A DNA stretch of 7,684 nucleotides from positions 1-7,684 of the forward strand of contig CAJBPC010000060.1 in NCBI GenBank assembly GCA_903957405.1. Direction: 5' to 3'. Origin of the DNA: an uncultured bacterium. GTDB lineage: Bacteria; Bacteroidota; Bacteroidia; Chitinophagales; Chitinophagaceae. Below are positions 1-7,348 of the stretch, piece after piece. The position numbers and the translations under genes were made by a program. The notes beneath the pieces were generated by a model. That model worked only from the letters and a program-made list of their open reading frames with translations, was not told where the DNA came from and did no database searches. Within the stretch, counting starts at the first letter, position 1, and every line of letters begins with the position of its first letter.

Positions 1-2
1 AT

Positions 3-233
3 TATTGTTACAATGTGATCCTGCAGACTCATTTCACGCGTATGCGGGCAGAATGCCGGGTGCGCCACGTGAAGAGGATGCTCCAGGATGGCAACAACCA
101 CCATATGACGCTGGATGCCATCGGCCTGTCTTCCGGCTTCTCCTCCGCGACCGCCTTCCGCAAGGCCTTTCGGGAGGTCACAGGCATGTCACCCAGGGAT
201 TTCCAGCGTAGGAGCGACTTGTCCGGGTCATGA
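3..233 (+). CDS. AraC-family transcriptional regulator, C-terminal HTH fragment (5' end outside window)
   Basis: This is the last ~76 codons of a DNA-binding transcriptional activator or repressor of the AraC/XylS type. The reading frame is open from the first full codon at 3, so the gene begins outside the window; the in-frame GTG at 15 is unlikely to be the true start. Visible is the second half of the double helix-turn-helix domain: a helix with FTRMRAECRVRHVKRML, the second HTH with LDAIGLSSGFSSATAFRKAFRE, and the family signature ending VTGMSPRDFQ. It stops a few residues after that signature, as full-length AraC proteins do, so the C terminus looks natural. The ligand-binding or sensor domain is not in the window, so the signal and targets are unknown. 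The nearest downstream gene is a broken transporter 500 bases away, so co-regulation cannot be inferred from distance alone. Family assignment is firm; function beyond DNA binding is not. Confidence 0.88.
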   Translation, partial: YCYNVILQTHFTRMRAECRVRHVKRMLQDGNNHHMTLDAIGLSSGFSSATAFRKAFREVTGMSPRDFQRRSDLSGS

Positions 234-733
234 GTCTTTACAGATACCAACCGTTTTATAACGCCCCAGCCAATACCAACCAAAAATTTCCATTTTCAGG
301 ATTCGGTTGGTATTCATCCCCCCATGCTTATCTAATTAGGCCCTTGCAGTTGTAGCTTGTACTGGTCAATGATCTATTTACCTGTTCACCAATGTTCAGA
401 TGTTACTCTTTCTTGCCGCTGCGTTCACTCGGCGCGATGGCTGTAGATATGCCATGTGCCTTGCTCCGGCAACCTTGACATCTTGGGTTTCGACCGTACA
501 CCAGTTTGGATCTTCCTGACTCAGGCTGAAATCCGGAAATCAGGAGGGGTATGACAATATCCTGAAAACCAATTTTTCACATGCATATCCTAACGAAATA
601 GGGGAAAAGTCCAAGGAGTTCGGAATACCGATCGCCTCCATGAAATCCCTTGAAATACACCCGTCAGATCGGGGATCCCATAGGCTCCTGCAAGGGGAAA
701 CCGCCGGCAATCAATAGAGTGAACAATAATAAT
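234..733. other. Gene-free stretch between the regulator and the truncated transporter
   Basis: No convincing gene is seen on either strand in these 500 bases. The left end holds the ATACCAACC repeat cluster (listed separately). The middle (about 320-515) is stop-rich in all frames I read. From 520 to 717 one + frame is open for 65 codons, but it has no start codon except an ATG at 640 and resembles no family I know. I found no clear Bacteroidota promoter pair (TTTG at -33 with TAnnTTTG at -7). The stretch is longer than typical spacing in this window and adjoins a broken gene, which is compatible with decayed sequence. Confidence 0.6.
244..314. repeat. Triple ATACCAACC motif: two direct copies and one inverted copy
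   Basis: The 9-mer ATACCAACC occurs at 244-252 and again at 273-281, exactly 29 bases apart start to start. Its reverse complement GGTTGGTAT lies at 305-313. The second and third copies form a perfect 10-bp inverted repeat (AATACCAACC at 272-281 and GGTTGGTATT at 305-314) around a 23-base AT-rich spacer. The first and third copies match over 10 bp in the form ATACCAACCG/CGGTTGGTAT. The set starts 11 bases after the regulator's stop codon. It could be an operator for a dimeric or AraC-type regulator, a weak 3' hairpin, or the end of a small mobile or repeated element. No T-run follows the inverted copy, so a standard intrinsic terminator is not supported. Confidence 0.6.
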
Positions 734-1549
734 ATGCAACAACAGACCTCATCGCCCTCCTTTTTCCATCGAACGCTTGTCGGTCTCGTCGGGAACGTGA
801 TGGAGTGGTACGACTTTGCAGTCTACGGTTTCTTTGCGGCAACCATCGGAAAGCTGTTCTTCCCGTCTGATGATCCCGTCATATCGCTCATCGCCTCCTT
901 CGGCACCTTCGCGGCCGGCTTCCTGGTCCGCCCGCTGGGAGGGCTTGTTTTCGGTCGCATCGGCGACATGGTAGGACGGCAGCGGGCCATGTACCTGTCC
1001 GTCATGGCCATGGGGGTCCCGACAATGCTCATGGGACTGCTTCCGACCTACTCTTCCATCGGCATCTGGGCGCCGATACTGCTGGTATCGATCAGGCTTG
1101 TCCAGGGGCTTTCGGTCGGCGGTGAATACACCAGCTCGCTCGTCTACATGGTGGAGCAGGCACCGCCCGGTCGGAGGGCTTTCAGCGCCGTTTGGGGCGC
1201 CTGGGGTGCAACCGCCGGGACACTGCTGGGTTCGGGAGTCGGCTTCCTGGTGGCCTCCCTGCTGACACCGGAACAGCTGGCCACCTGGGGTTGGCGTCTG
1301 GCTTTCTTCATGGGTGGAGGTGTCGCCTTCTTCGGTCTGCTGCTGCGCCGCGGTGTTCATGCCGAACAACCCGTGAGCCTTTCGAAGGCCCCGCAAGTGG
1401 ACATCTTCACCAGGTACCGGCTTCTTATGATAACCTCACGGAATGAAAAGACCCAACAGATCGATCGGCTTACAGGTGTCGCAGCACATCGCTGCATTAG
1501 GGGTTACCCGACAGCCATGCCGTGCATCATATGGTCATCCCGTTTCTGA
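734..1549 (+). pseudogene. MHS-family MFS transporter, truncated after about six membrane segments
   Basis: The N-terminal half is a clear major facilitator superfamily protein of the metabolite:H+ symporter (MHS/ProP-like) group, inner-membrane carriers of organic acids, betaines or similar solutes. Counting from the ATG at 734, residues 20-36 (GNVMEWYDFAVYGFFA) are the MHS first membrane segment. Residues 64-86 hold the loop 2-3 motif (RPLGGLVFGRIGD...GRQRAM), 121-131 the RLVQGLSVGGE segment, and 184-206 the sixth membrane segment. Likeness fades after the basic loop near residue 215-230 (about 1378-1425). The remaining ~40 residues are polar, carry no membrane segment and look non-homologous, then a TGA follows. 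MHS carriers are normally about 430-450 residues with 12 membrane segments; this frame gives 271. No continuation is evident in the other + frames before 1604, so this suggests a deletion or rearrangement rather than a single frameshift. The frame is also open upstream to a TTG at 650, but the ATG at 734 fits family N termini. Substrate unknown. Confidence 0.82.
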
Positions 1550-1603
1550 CTGCCTTTTTCAGCATGCAGTTATGCGACTCAAGCAACTCAAAACACGTAA
1601 AAA

Positions 1604-3235
1604 ATGATATGGAAGAAAAAACCTTTGGTGATCGTCTTCTTTTTTTCAGAACTGGTGTTACAACTACTGTATTCCTTCAGAAAGGATGACGCAACTTTTG
1701 CTGCACAGGACTGTGTCGTTGTCGACCAGGGCCCGAATTGGACCCCTGCTGACAGGAATGATTTTTATATCCAAGACCAGGGATCGCAACTGTTAACCTA
1801 CAGTTGGCTGCTGGCGTTGAATGACGTTAATGGCCAGCCTTTTCTCCAATCCAGCCTGGAACGCTATGGTTTCTTGCCGATCCCCGGCAGAAAACTGCCT
1901 GTCGGTTTTTCCTTGGTCAAGAATAAATCCAATATCCTGCAGGCGGGACTCACTTGTGCGGGTTGCCATACCCGGAATCTGAAAGTAGGCGACGCTTACT
2001 ACCGGGTAGACGGTGCGCCCAGTTTTGTGAATTTGGAGCAGTTCACTACGGATCTGGATGAAGCTTTACAGCGTATGGTTGACAATTCCACTGAGTTGGC
2101 TAGGTTCTACGATCGGGTTTTGGATCAATCACGCCAGTTGGGTGAGCCTGCACCACCGAGTTTTGAGGGCTTCAAAACAAATCTCGTATCCAGCCAACAG
2201 GTGAAACATGAGATCGTTTCGCGGGCCTTCCCCGTTTCAAATGTATGGGGTGTCGGACGTGTTGATGCACTCAATCAGATCTACAACCGCCTGGCCGGAT
2301 TGGATCTCGCTGTTCCACCGCAGGTCATCGTCAGGCAATGCATCGTGCCGGCCAATATTCCAGTGCGTCCGCCTTTCCTTTGGAATTCGTTCAAGCAGGA
2401 TTACACACAATGGACTACGACCAGTGCGAATGGAAATATATACCAGGCTTTGATGCGCAATTCCGGACAGGTGATCGGTGTCGGCGGTATGCTCAATCCC
2501 GTCGCAAATCCTGCTTCACCCAATGGAATCGATTTTTTCTCCAACAATTCCATCAATTGGAAGGGGATCGAATACTTGGAGACCCTTATCAGAAAAATGG
2601 GTCCCCCACGCTGGCCCTGGAATGTTAATGCTGCATTGGCTGCAAAGGGTCAGATCCTTTACAACGCCAATTGCAACTCCTGCCATGGTATCAAATCCGG
2701 AGAGGCTCGCCCACCTTCCACGGAGCCGACCTGGGCCACACCCCTTCATCATGTGGGCACCGACCCTACCTATTACAATATGTTGACGCGCACAGCACCT
2801 ACCGGGATCTTGAAGGATGTGCTCGGCAATGTGGCTCCCATCAATACCATACTGGATTATGTGACTTCCAGCATGGTGCAGCAAAAGTATCCGGATGCTA
2901 TACTGATCAAGTCTGGACGCAACCCGTTACCGGCACCCGGAAGCTTTGAGTCTCGAGTGCTGCAGGGTGTTTGGGCCTCAGCGCCCTACCTGCATAACGG
3001 CTCGGTACCGACACTCGAAGACTTGCTGAAACCGGCGGCTCAGCGACCCGACACATTCTCTGTGGGAGTGAATTTTGATACGTTGAAAGTGGGTCTTTCC
3101 TCAAACCAAACGGCCCGCTTCGGTCACCTGTTCAACACTAAAATCGTCGGCAACAGCAACGCCGGTCATGAATATGGTACTAAGCTAACCACTCAGGAAA
3201 GATCGGCATTGCTGGAGTATCTGAAGATTTTGTAG
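1604..3235 (+). CDS. RoxA-like di-haem c-type cytochrome (cytochrome c peroxidase superfamily)
   Basis: This is a 543-residue exported di-haem protein. Two CxxCH haem-attachment sites are visible: C118-A-G-C-H122 and C357-N-S-C-H361. The family layout is recognisable: an N-terminal segment resembling the WTPADRNDFY...QGSQLL region (46-64), a YGFLP segment (88-92), and near the C terminus the strongly conserved block APYLHNGSVPTLEDLL (460-475) followed by RPDTF and GHEYGTKL (521-528). This arrangement is that of the RoxA rubber-oxygenase-like branch of di-haem peroxidases. RoxA itself cleaves polyisoprene with dioxygen, but most homologues have no known substrate, so rubber cleavage should not be assumed. 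The N terminus has a KKK patch and a hydrophobic run (residues 8-25) that would serve as a Sec signal or membrane anchor; Ser-Glu inside it makes it untypical. Haem attachment would occur in the periplasm. The ATG at 1604 is the first start after an in-frame TAA at 1598. Codon third positions are more AT-rich than in the sulfatase and porV, which hints at a different origin. It lies 167 bases before the sulfatase on the same strand. Confidence 0.85.
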   Translation: MIWKKKPLVIVFFFSELVLQLLYSFRKDDATFAAQDCVVVDQGPNWTPADRNDFYIQDQGSQLLTYSWLLALNDVNGQPFLQSSLERYGFLPIPGRKLPVGFSLVKNKSNILQAGLTCAGCHTRNLKVGDAYYRVDGAPSFVNLEQFTTDLDEALQRMVDNSTELARFYDRVLDQSRQLGEPAPPSFEGFKTNLVSSQQVKHEIVSRAFPVSNVWGVGRVDALNQIYNRLAGLDLAVPPQVIVRQCIVPANIPVRPPFLWNSFKQDYTQWTTTSANGNIYQALMRNSGQVIGVGGMLNPVANPASPNGIDFFSNNSINWKGIEYLETLIRKMGPPRWPWNVNAALAAKGQILYNANCNSCHGIKSGEARPPSTEPTWATPLHHVGTDPTYYNMLTRTAPTGILKDVLGNVAPINTILDYVTSSMVQQKYPDAILIKSGRNPLPAPGSFESRVLQGVWASAPYLHNGSVPTLEDLLKPAAQRPDTFSVGVNFDTLKVGLSSNQTARFGHLFNTKIVGNSNAGHEYGTKLTTQERSALLEYLKIL

Positions 3236-3402
3236 CAATAATATAGAATGCCGATTCCCAAACCCGGAAATCTGTTGCCCCGTTCGAAAATCCTTACGAT
3301 TCCGGCAAATGTAAGAATCCAATGTATGATCTGGGATAAACACACATACGGAGAGGGCTGATCAGACGAATTCAAATCATCAACCAAAACCATTCGAAAA
3401 CT

Positions 3403-5805
3403 ATGACTTGCAAACCTGGATTCAAGCAAAGAAAAGGTCAGTTCGTCATTCCGGCCCTTGCCATTTTGCTCTCCCTCCCGGGATTCAGCCAGCAAAATGG
3501 GATGAAAGCCATGGACTCAGGAGCAGCCCGTGGCGCCATCCTCCCTTTCCCCATGCCACCGAGTGCGAGCATTGCCGGTGAGACTTTGCAGGAGAGCGTG
3601 CACAAACGGAGGACATACCCCGACCGACTGGGCAAGGATGCTCCGAACATCGTCATCATCCTCATGGATGATGTGGGATTCGGAACCCCCTCCACATTCG
3701 GCGGAGAGATCAACACGCCCACCCTGAGCCGGTGTTTCAAGGAAGGTATCGCCTACAACCGGTTTCATACCACAGCCATCTGCTCACCCACGCGCGCTTC
3801 ATTGCTTACCGGCAGGAACCACACCCGGGTGTCGAGCGGCACCATAGCCGAGAGGGCCGTGGATTGGGACGGGTACACCGGTATCATCCCGAAGGAGGCC
3901 GCCACGGTGGCGGAGGTGCTGAAGAATTACGGGTACAACACGGCGGCATTCGGCAAATGGCATAACACACCGGCGGACCAGACCACGCCTCAAGGCCCCT
4001 TCACCTACTGGCCGACCCAATACGGTTTCGAGCATTTCTACGGTTTCCTCGCCGGGGAGACCTCACAGTGGGAACCTCGCCTTTTCAACGACAACACGCC
4101 CATCGAGCCCGTCCGGGATGAAAAATACCATCTGTCGACCGACCTGGCAGACAGGGCCATTGAATGGATGGAGCGGCAGAAGACCTTTGCGCCCGACAAA
4201 CCCTTCTTCGTCTATTTCGCGCCAGGGGCAGGGCATGGCCCACAGCAGGTCTTCAAGGAGTGGGCCGACAAGTACAAGGGTAAATTCAATGATGGCTGGG
4301 ACAAATACCGCGAGCGTGTCTCCCAAAGACAAAAATCTCTGGGTTGGATCCCGGCCGACACCCGGCTCACGTCACGGGACAGCACGATGGCTTCATGGGA
4401 GAGCATACCGATGGACCAACGGCCTTTCCAATCCCGCCTGATGGAGGTGTTTGCCGGCTTCGTGGAGCATGCCGACCATCAGGTCGGACGTGTGCTCGGA
4501 GCCGTGGAGTCCCTCGGCCAGAAAGACAATACCCTGGTCTTCTATATCTGGGGAGACAACGGCTCCAGTGCGGAAGGGCAGAACGGTTCGATCAGCGAGT
4601 TGCTGGCACAAAATCAGATAAGTACCACGATCTCGCAGCATTTGAAGGTGCTGCAGGACATGGGAGGCCTGGACGTGCTCGGCAGCCCCCTGACCGACAA
4701 CATGTATCATTCCGGTTGGGCATGGGCCGGCTCCACGCCCTTCCGGAGCACCAAGCTGGTCGCCGCGCATTTCGGCGGCACCCGGAATCCCATGGTGGTC
4801 ACCTGGCCCAAAGGGATCCGGCCCGATGCATCCATCCGCTCGCAGTTCCACCATGTCAACGACCTCGTGCCCACCATCTACGACGTGGTCGGGATCACAC
4901 CTCCCCGTGTGGTGAATGGTTTCACCCAGTTGCCGATAGATGGGATGAGCATGAAATACACCTTCGGTGACCCGGGGGCCGAGTCGCGTAAGAAGACCCA
5001 GTTCTTCGACAATAACGGCAGCCGCGGGATCTACCAGGATGGATGGTTCGCTTGTACGTTCGGACCGCTGTATCCGTGGATCCCCGCCCAGAAGGGTTTG
5101 GGCAAGTGGGATTCGAGGAACGACCGTTGGGAACTGTACGACCTGAACCGGGATTTCTCTCAGGCGAACGACCTGGCATTGAAAGAGCCGGAGCGTCTGG
5201 AAAAAATGAAGAAGCTGTTCCTCGAGGAGGCAAGGTCCAACAGCGACCTGCCCATCGGAGCGGGGATGTGGCTGCGCATCCACCCCGAAGATGGCCTGTC
5301 ATCGAAATACCGCAGTTGGACTTTCAACAAGAACACCGTGCGCATGCCGGAAGTTTCGGCACCGCCCCTGGGGAAGAAAAGCACCGAGGTGGTGGTGGAC
5401 CTCACCGTGAAGGAGAACGCCAGCGGGGTCATCTATGCCATGGGCGGACAATCGGGAGGGCTCACATTGTTCATGGAGAATGGCAGGCTGTTCTATGAAT
5501 ACAATATGATGATCGTCGAAAGGTACATCCTGGAGGCGAAGGGCAGATTGTCCGCAGGCGATCACCGGATATCGGTAAAAACCGAAATCGAGAAGGAGGG
5601 CTATCCCGGACGCGTACTGATATCCATCGACGGCAGTAATGCCGGCGGGCTGGAACTTAAAAGGACGGTGCCGGGCATATTCACGGCAAGCGAAACCTTC
5701 GATGTCGGAACCGACCTGGGGTCACCCGTATCGATGCGTTACAGGACCAAGGCCCCTTATAAGTTCAATGGCATCATAAATAAAATAAAAGTGGACCTGC
5801 AATGA
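3403..5805 (+). CDS. Large exported arylsulfatase (type I, formylglycine-dependent) with C-terminal beta-sandwich domain
   Basis: The 800-residue product is a type I sulfatase that hydrolyses sulfate esters with a formylglycine made from Cys. The signature C127-S-P-T-R131-ASLLTG is intact. Calcium ligands are present at D89-D90 (LMDDVG) and D385-N386 (WGDNG). Other active-site residues fit K185 and H187 (GKWH), H278 (APGAGHGP) and K451 (FRSTK). The segment GWAWAGSTPFRSTK...HFGGTRNPMVVTWPKG is typical of the long, Pseudomonas AtsA-like arylsulfatase group. Residues 655-800 form a domain known from these long sulfatases: GVIYAMGG, GRLFYEYN, ASETFDVGTDLGSPVS and a final beta strand, probably a concanavalin-like sandwich. 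Length matches the group. A Sec signal peptide is visible (basic start, hydrophobic IPALAILLSLPGF, possible cleavage near FSQ at residues 29-30). No type IX C-terminal sorting domain is seen, so periplasmic location is likely. The natural substrate cannot be told; carbohydrate or aryl sulfates are possible. The maturase (anSME) that would make formylglycine is not in the window. The start at 3403 is chosen because it precedes the signal peptide. Confidence 0.95.
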   Translation: MTCKPGFKQRKGQFVIPALAILLSLPGFSQQNGMKAMDSGAARGAILPFPMPPSASIAGETLQESVHKRRTYPDRLGKDAPNIVIILMDDVGFGTPSTFGGEINTPTLSRCFKEGIAYNRFHTTAICSPTRASLLTGRNHTRVSSGTIAERAVDWDGYTGIIPKEAATVAEVLKNYGYNTAAFGKWHNTPADQTTPQGPFTYWPTQYGFEHFYGFLAGETSQWEPRLFNDNTPIEPVRDEKYHLSTDLADRAIEWMERQKTFAPDKPFFVYFAPGAGHGPQQVFKEWADKYKGKFNDGWDKYRERVSQRQKSLGWIPADTRLTSRDSTMASWESIPMDQRPFQSRLMEVFAGFVEHADHQVGRVLGAVESLGQKDNTLVFYIWGDNGSSAEGQNGSISELLAQNQISTTISQHLKVLQDMGGLDVLGSPLTDNMYHSGWAWAGSTPFRSTKLVAAHFGGTRNPMVVTWPKGIRPDASIRSQFHHVNDLVPTIYDVVGITPPRVVNGFTQLPIDGMSMKYTFGDPGAESRKKTQFFDNNGSRGIYQDGWFACTFGPLYPWIPAQKGLGKWDSRNDRWELYDLNRDFSQANDLALKEPERLEKMKKLFLEEARSNSDLPIGAGMWLRIHPEDGLSSKYRSWTFNKNTVRMPEVSAPPLGKKSTEVVVDLTVKENASGVIYAMGGQSGGLTLFMENGRLFYEYNMMIVERYILEAKGRLSAGDHRISVKTEIEKEGYPGRVLISIDGSNAGGLELKRTVPGIFTASETFDVGTDLGSPVSMRYRTKAPYKFNGIINKIKVDLQ

Positions 5806-6062
5806 GCAGCCGGATGTTACGCATAGGGGGCCAAGGCCATCGTGCTGGTGCGGGCAGCTGTCCGATATGGCCCATGAAGGGAACCATGTTTGATCTTCCC
5901 GAATTCGGGACTGGATGTCACCGGTCACACCCATGTACAACCGGTATTCAACTTCCTGAAACGGAATGCGGATACAAGAAAATATACGATAAAACTGGGT
6001 GGCCCCGGTATTCGGCCCCGGGTGGTCCACTTGAATCATCAATTACGATCAATCAAATCATC
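5806..6062. other. Gap between sulfatase and porV with a coding-like but broken frame
   Basis: No intact gene is seen. The ATG at 5802 overlaps the sulfatase stop and its frame runs open into porV, but the 87 residues it adds are low in hydrophobic order, rich in Pro/Gly/Cys and would bury the porV signal peptide, so it is not used. The sulfatase frame itself, past its TGA, meets stops at 5824 and 5875 and is then open with a protein-like segment (GLDVTGHTHVQPVFNFLKRN around 5911-5970), which might be a decayed fragment of unknown origin. Near 5995-6030 there is a GC-rich patch with GGCCCCGG twice (6001-6008 and 6014-6021). No clear promoter for porV was found. Confidence 0.45.
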
Positions 6063-7226
6063 ATGTCCAGGATCATTGTACAGAAAGTCCTTGCAGCAGC
6101 CTTCCTGCTCCTGTCCATGGGTTCCCATGCCCAGACATCTTCCATCAACGTGGTGACCTCTGCGGTGCCATTCCTTCGGATCACGCCGGACGCGCGGGCC
6201 GGCGGCATGGGCGACCTGGGTGTGGCCACCTCGCCGGATGCCAATGCGCAGTACTATAACCTGGCCAAATATCCTTTCGCCACGGGCAAAAGTTCATTGG
6301 CCGTGAACTTCACGCCCTGGTTGAAGGACCTCGGACTGAACGACGTGTACCTGGGAGGACTGTCAGGCTATTACAAGCTGGATGAAGAGCAGGCCCTATC
6401 CGGTTCGCTACGGTATTTCAGCCTCGGAGACGTTCATTTCACCGATCATCTCGGGAACGACCTGAGGACCTTTCGCCCCAGCGAGTTCTCTGTCGATGCC
6501 GGATATTCCCGCAAACTCTCCCAAAAACTGAGCCTGGGTGTGGCGATGCGGTACATCAATTCGAACCTGGCCGGCGGGCAGGCCATCAACGGTGTTTCCT
6601 ACAAGGCCGGTAATGCTGTGGCTGGTGACCTGGGCCTATTCTATACATCCAACCCCGCTCAGGTATCCGGCTGGAACATCGGCATGGCCTTGACCAACCT
6701 CGGCTCCAAGATCGGCTATACATCCGACCTCAACCGGAGGAGTTTCATCCCGGCCAATTTTGCATTGGGCGTCAATTACGCCAGGACCTTCCAGGAAGTG
6801 CATAAGGTCTCATTCGGTATGGACATCCGCAAGTTGCTCGTGCCCACGCCCCCCGCCATGGGAGACTCACTGGGTCTGGCCAACTACCAGCGCGCCGGTA
6901 TCGTCTCCAGCTGGTTGACCTCATGGTCCGATGCCCCCGGCGGGTTCAGCGAAGAGCTGCAGGAGTTCAATTTCTCCGTCGGCGCAGAGTACACGTACAA
7001 CCACCTGTTGAGCGTACGTGGCGGATATTTTTACGAGCGCCCATCGAAGGGCAACCGCCAGTACTTCAGCCTGGGGACCGGCATCACGTACAACGCCTTC
7101 AACCTCAACTTCTCATACCTCATCCCTTCCGGCACCGGCGTGAACCGGAACCCTTTGTCCAACACGCTCCGATTCAGCCTGGTATTCGACCTGGGGGGGA
7201 ATAAATCGGCAAAGACGAAAAAATGA
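6063..7226 (+). CDS. porV: Type IX secretion system outer-membrane protein PorV
   Basis: The 387-residue product is PorV (LptO), a FadL-like beta-barrel of the outer membrane. In the type IX system PorV receives folded cargo at the SprA translocon and carries it to the PorU sorting and attachment complex. Residues 1-23 form a Sec signal peptide (VLAAAFLLLSMGSHA, cleavage before Q24). The conserved N-terminal block follows at 28-70: INVVTSAVPFLRITPDARAG, GMGDLGVA and NAQYYNLAKY. Alternating aromatic/polar strands, such as LSGSLRYFSLGDVHF and LSVRGGYFYER, continue to the final strand NTLRFSLVFDL. A ten-residue basic tail (GGNKSAKTKK) follows that last strand. Length fits the family (about 380-400). 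The start at 6063 is chosen because it gives the signal peptide directly; the longer frame from 5802 does not. porU, the usual upstream neighbour, is absent: a sulfatase and a 257-base gap precede the gene. Bacteroidota can carry more than one PorV-like protein, so this copy could be a paralogue serving particular clients. Confidence 0.92.
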   Translation: MSRIIVQKVLAAAFLLLSMGSHAQTSSINVVTSAVPFLRITPDARAGGMGDLGVATSPDANAQYYNLAKYPFATGKSSLAVNFTPWLKDLGLNDVYLGGLSGYYKLDEEQALSGSLRYFSLGDVHFTDHLGNDLRTFRPSEFSVDAGYSRKLSQKLSLGVAMRYINSNLAGGQAINGVSYKAGNAVAGDLGLFYTSNPAQVSGWNIGMALTNLGSKIGYTSDLNRRSFIPANFALGVNYARTFQEVHKVSFGMDIRKLLVPTPPAMGDSLGLANYQRAGIVSSWLTSWSDAPGGFSEELQEFNFSVGAEYTYNHLLSVRGGYFYERPSKGNRQYFSLGTGITYNAFNLNFSYLIPSGTGVNRNPLSNTLRFSLVFDLGGNKSAKTKK

Positions 7227-7290
7227 CGGACGAGGGGCACCCATGGCGAGGACCCTTCAACAGTTCAACGTAAACGAGCAAACGAAAACA

Positions 7291-7311
7291 TACGCAACCC
7301 CGGTTGCGGTA
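7291..7311 (+). other. Short GC hairpin between porV and the glycine-rich gene
   Basis: CGCAAC (7293-7298) pairs with GTTGCG (7303-7308) around a CCCG loop. The stem can be lengthened by TAC/GTA pairs at 7291-7293 and 7309-7311 if one G bulges. It lies about 65 bases after the porV stop and 40 bases before the next start. What follows is A-rich, not T-rich, so it does not look like an intrinsic terminator; it may affect mRNA stability between the two genes, or be chance. Confidence 0.4.
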
Positions 7312-7348
7312 CAGAAAAAAGGTAAAAGTGAACATTCAACCAATACAT

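Noticed and set aside
272..314. Inverted repeat as an intrinsic terminator of the AraC-type gene
   Set aside because: The 23-base loop is long and no T-run follows the right arm.
650..733. TTG start extending the transporter by 28 residues
   Set aside because: The added residues are polar and unlike MHS N termini; the ATG at 734 lies at the usual distance from the first membrane segment.
749..1396. 215-codon open frame on the minus strand
   Set aside because: Antisense to the conserved transporter half; low-complexity polar translation with no family likeness.
3236..3402. Promoter or terminator between cytochrome and sulfatase
   Set aside because: Only a 5-bp CTTAC/GTAAG inverted match and no consensus Bacteroidota -33/-7 pair; too weak to call.
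4344..4970. 208-codon open frame on the plus strand, shifted frame
   Set aside because: Nested in the sulfatase, whose motifs are all in the other frame; Arg/His/Pro-rich shadow translation.
4393..5283. 296-codon open frame on the minus strand
   Set aside because: It lies wholly inside the sulfatase gene, antisense to it; the translation has no recognisable domain and arises from the GC-biased codons of the real gene.
5802..6062. ATG overlapping the sulfatase stop and giving a longer porV
   Set aside because: It would place 87 unrelated residues before a clear signal peptide; family N termini match the start at 6063.
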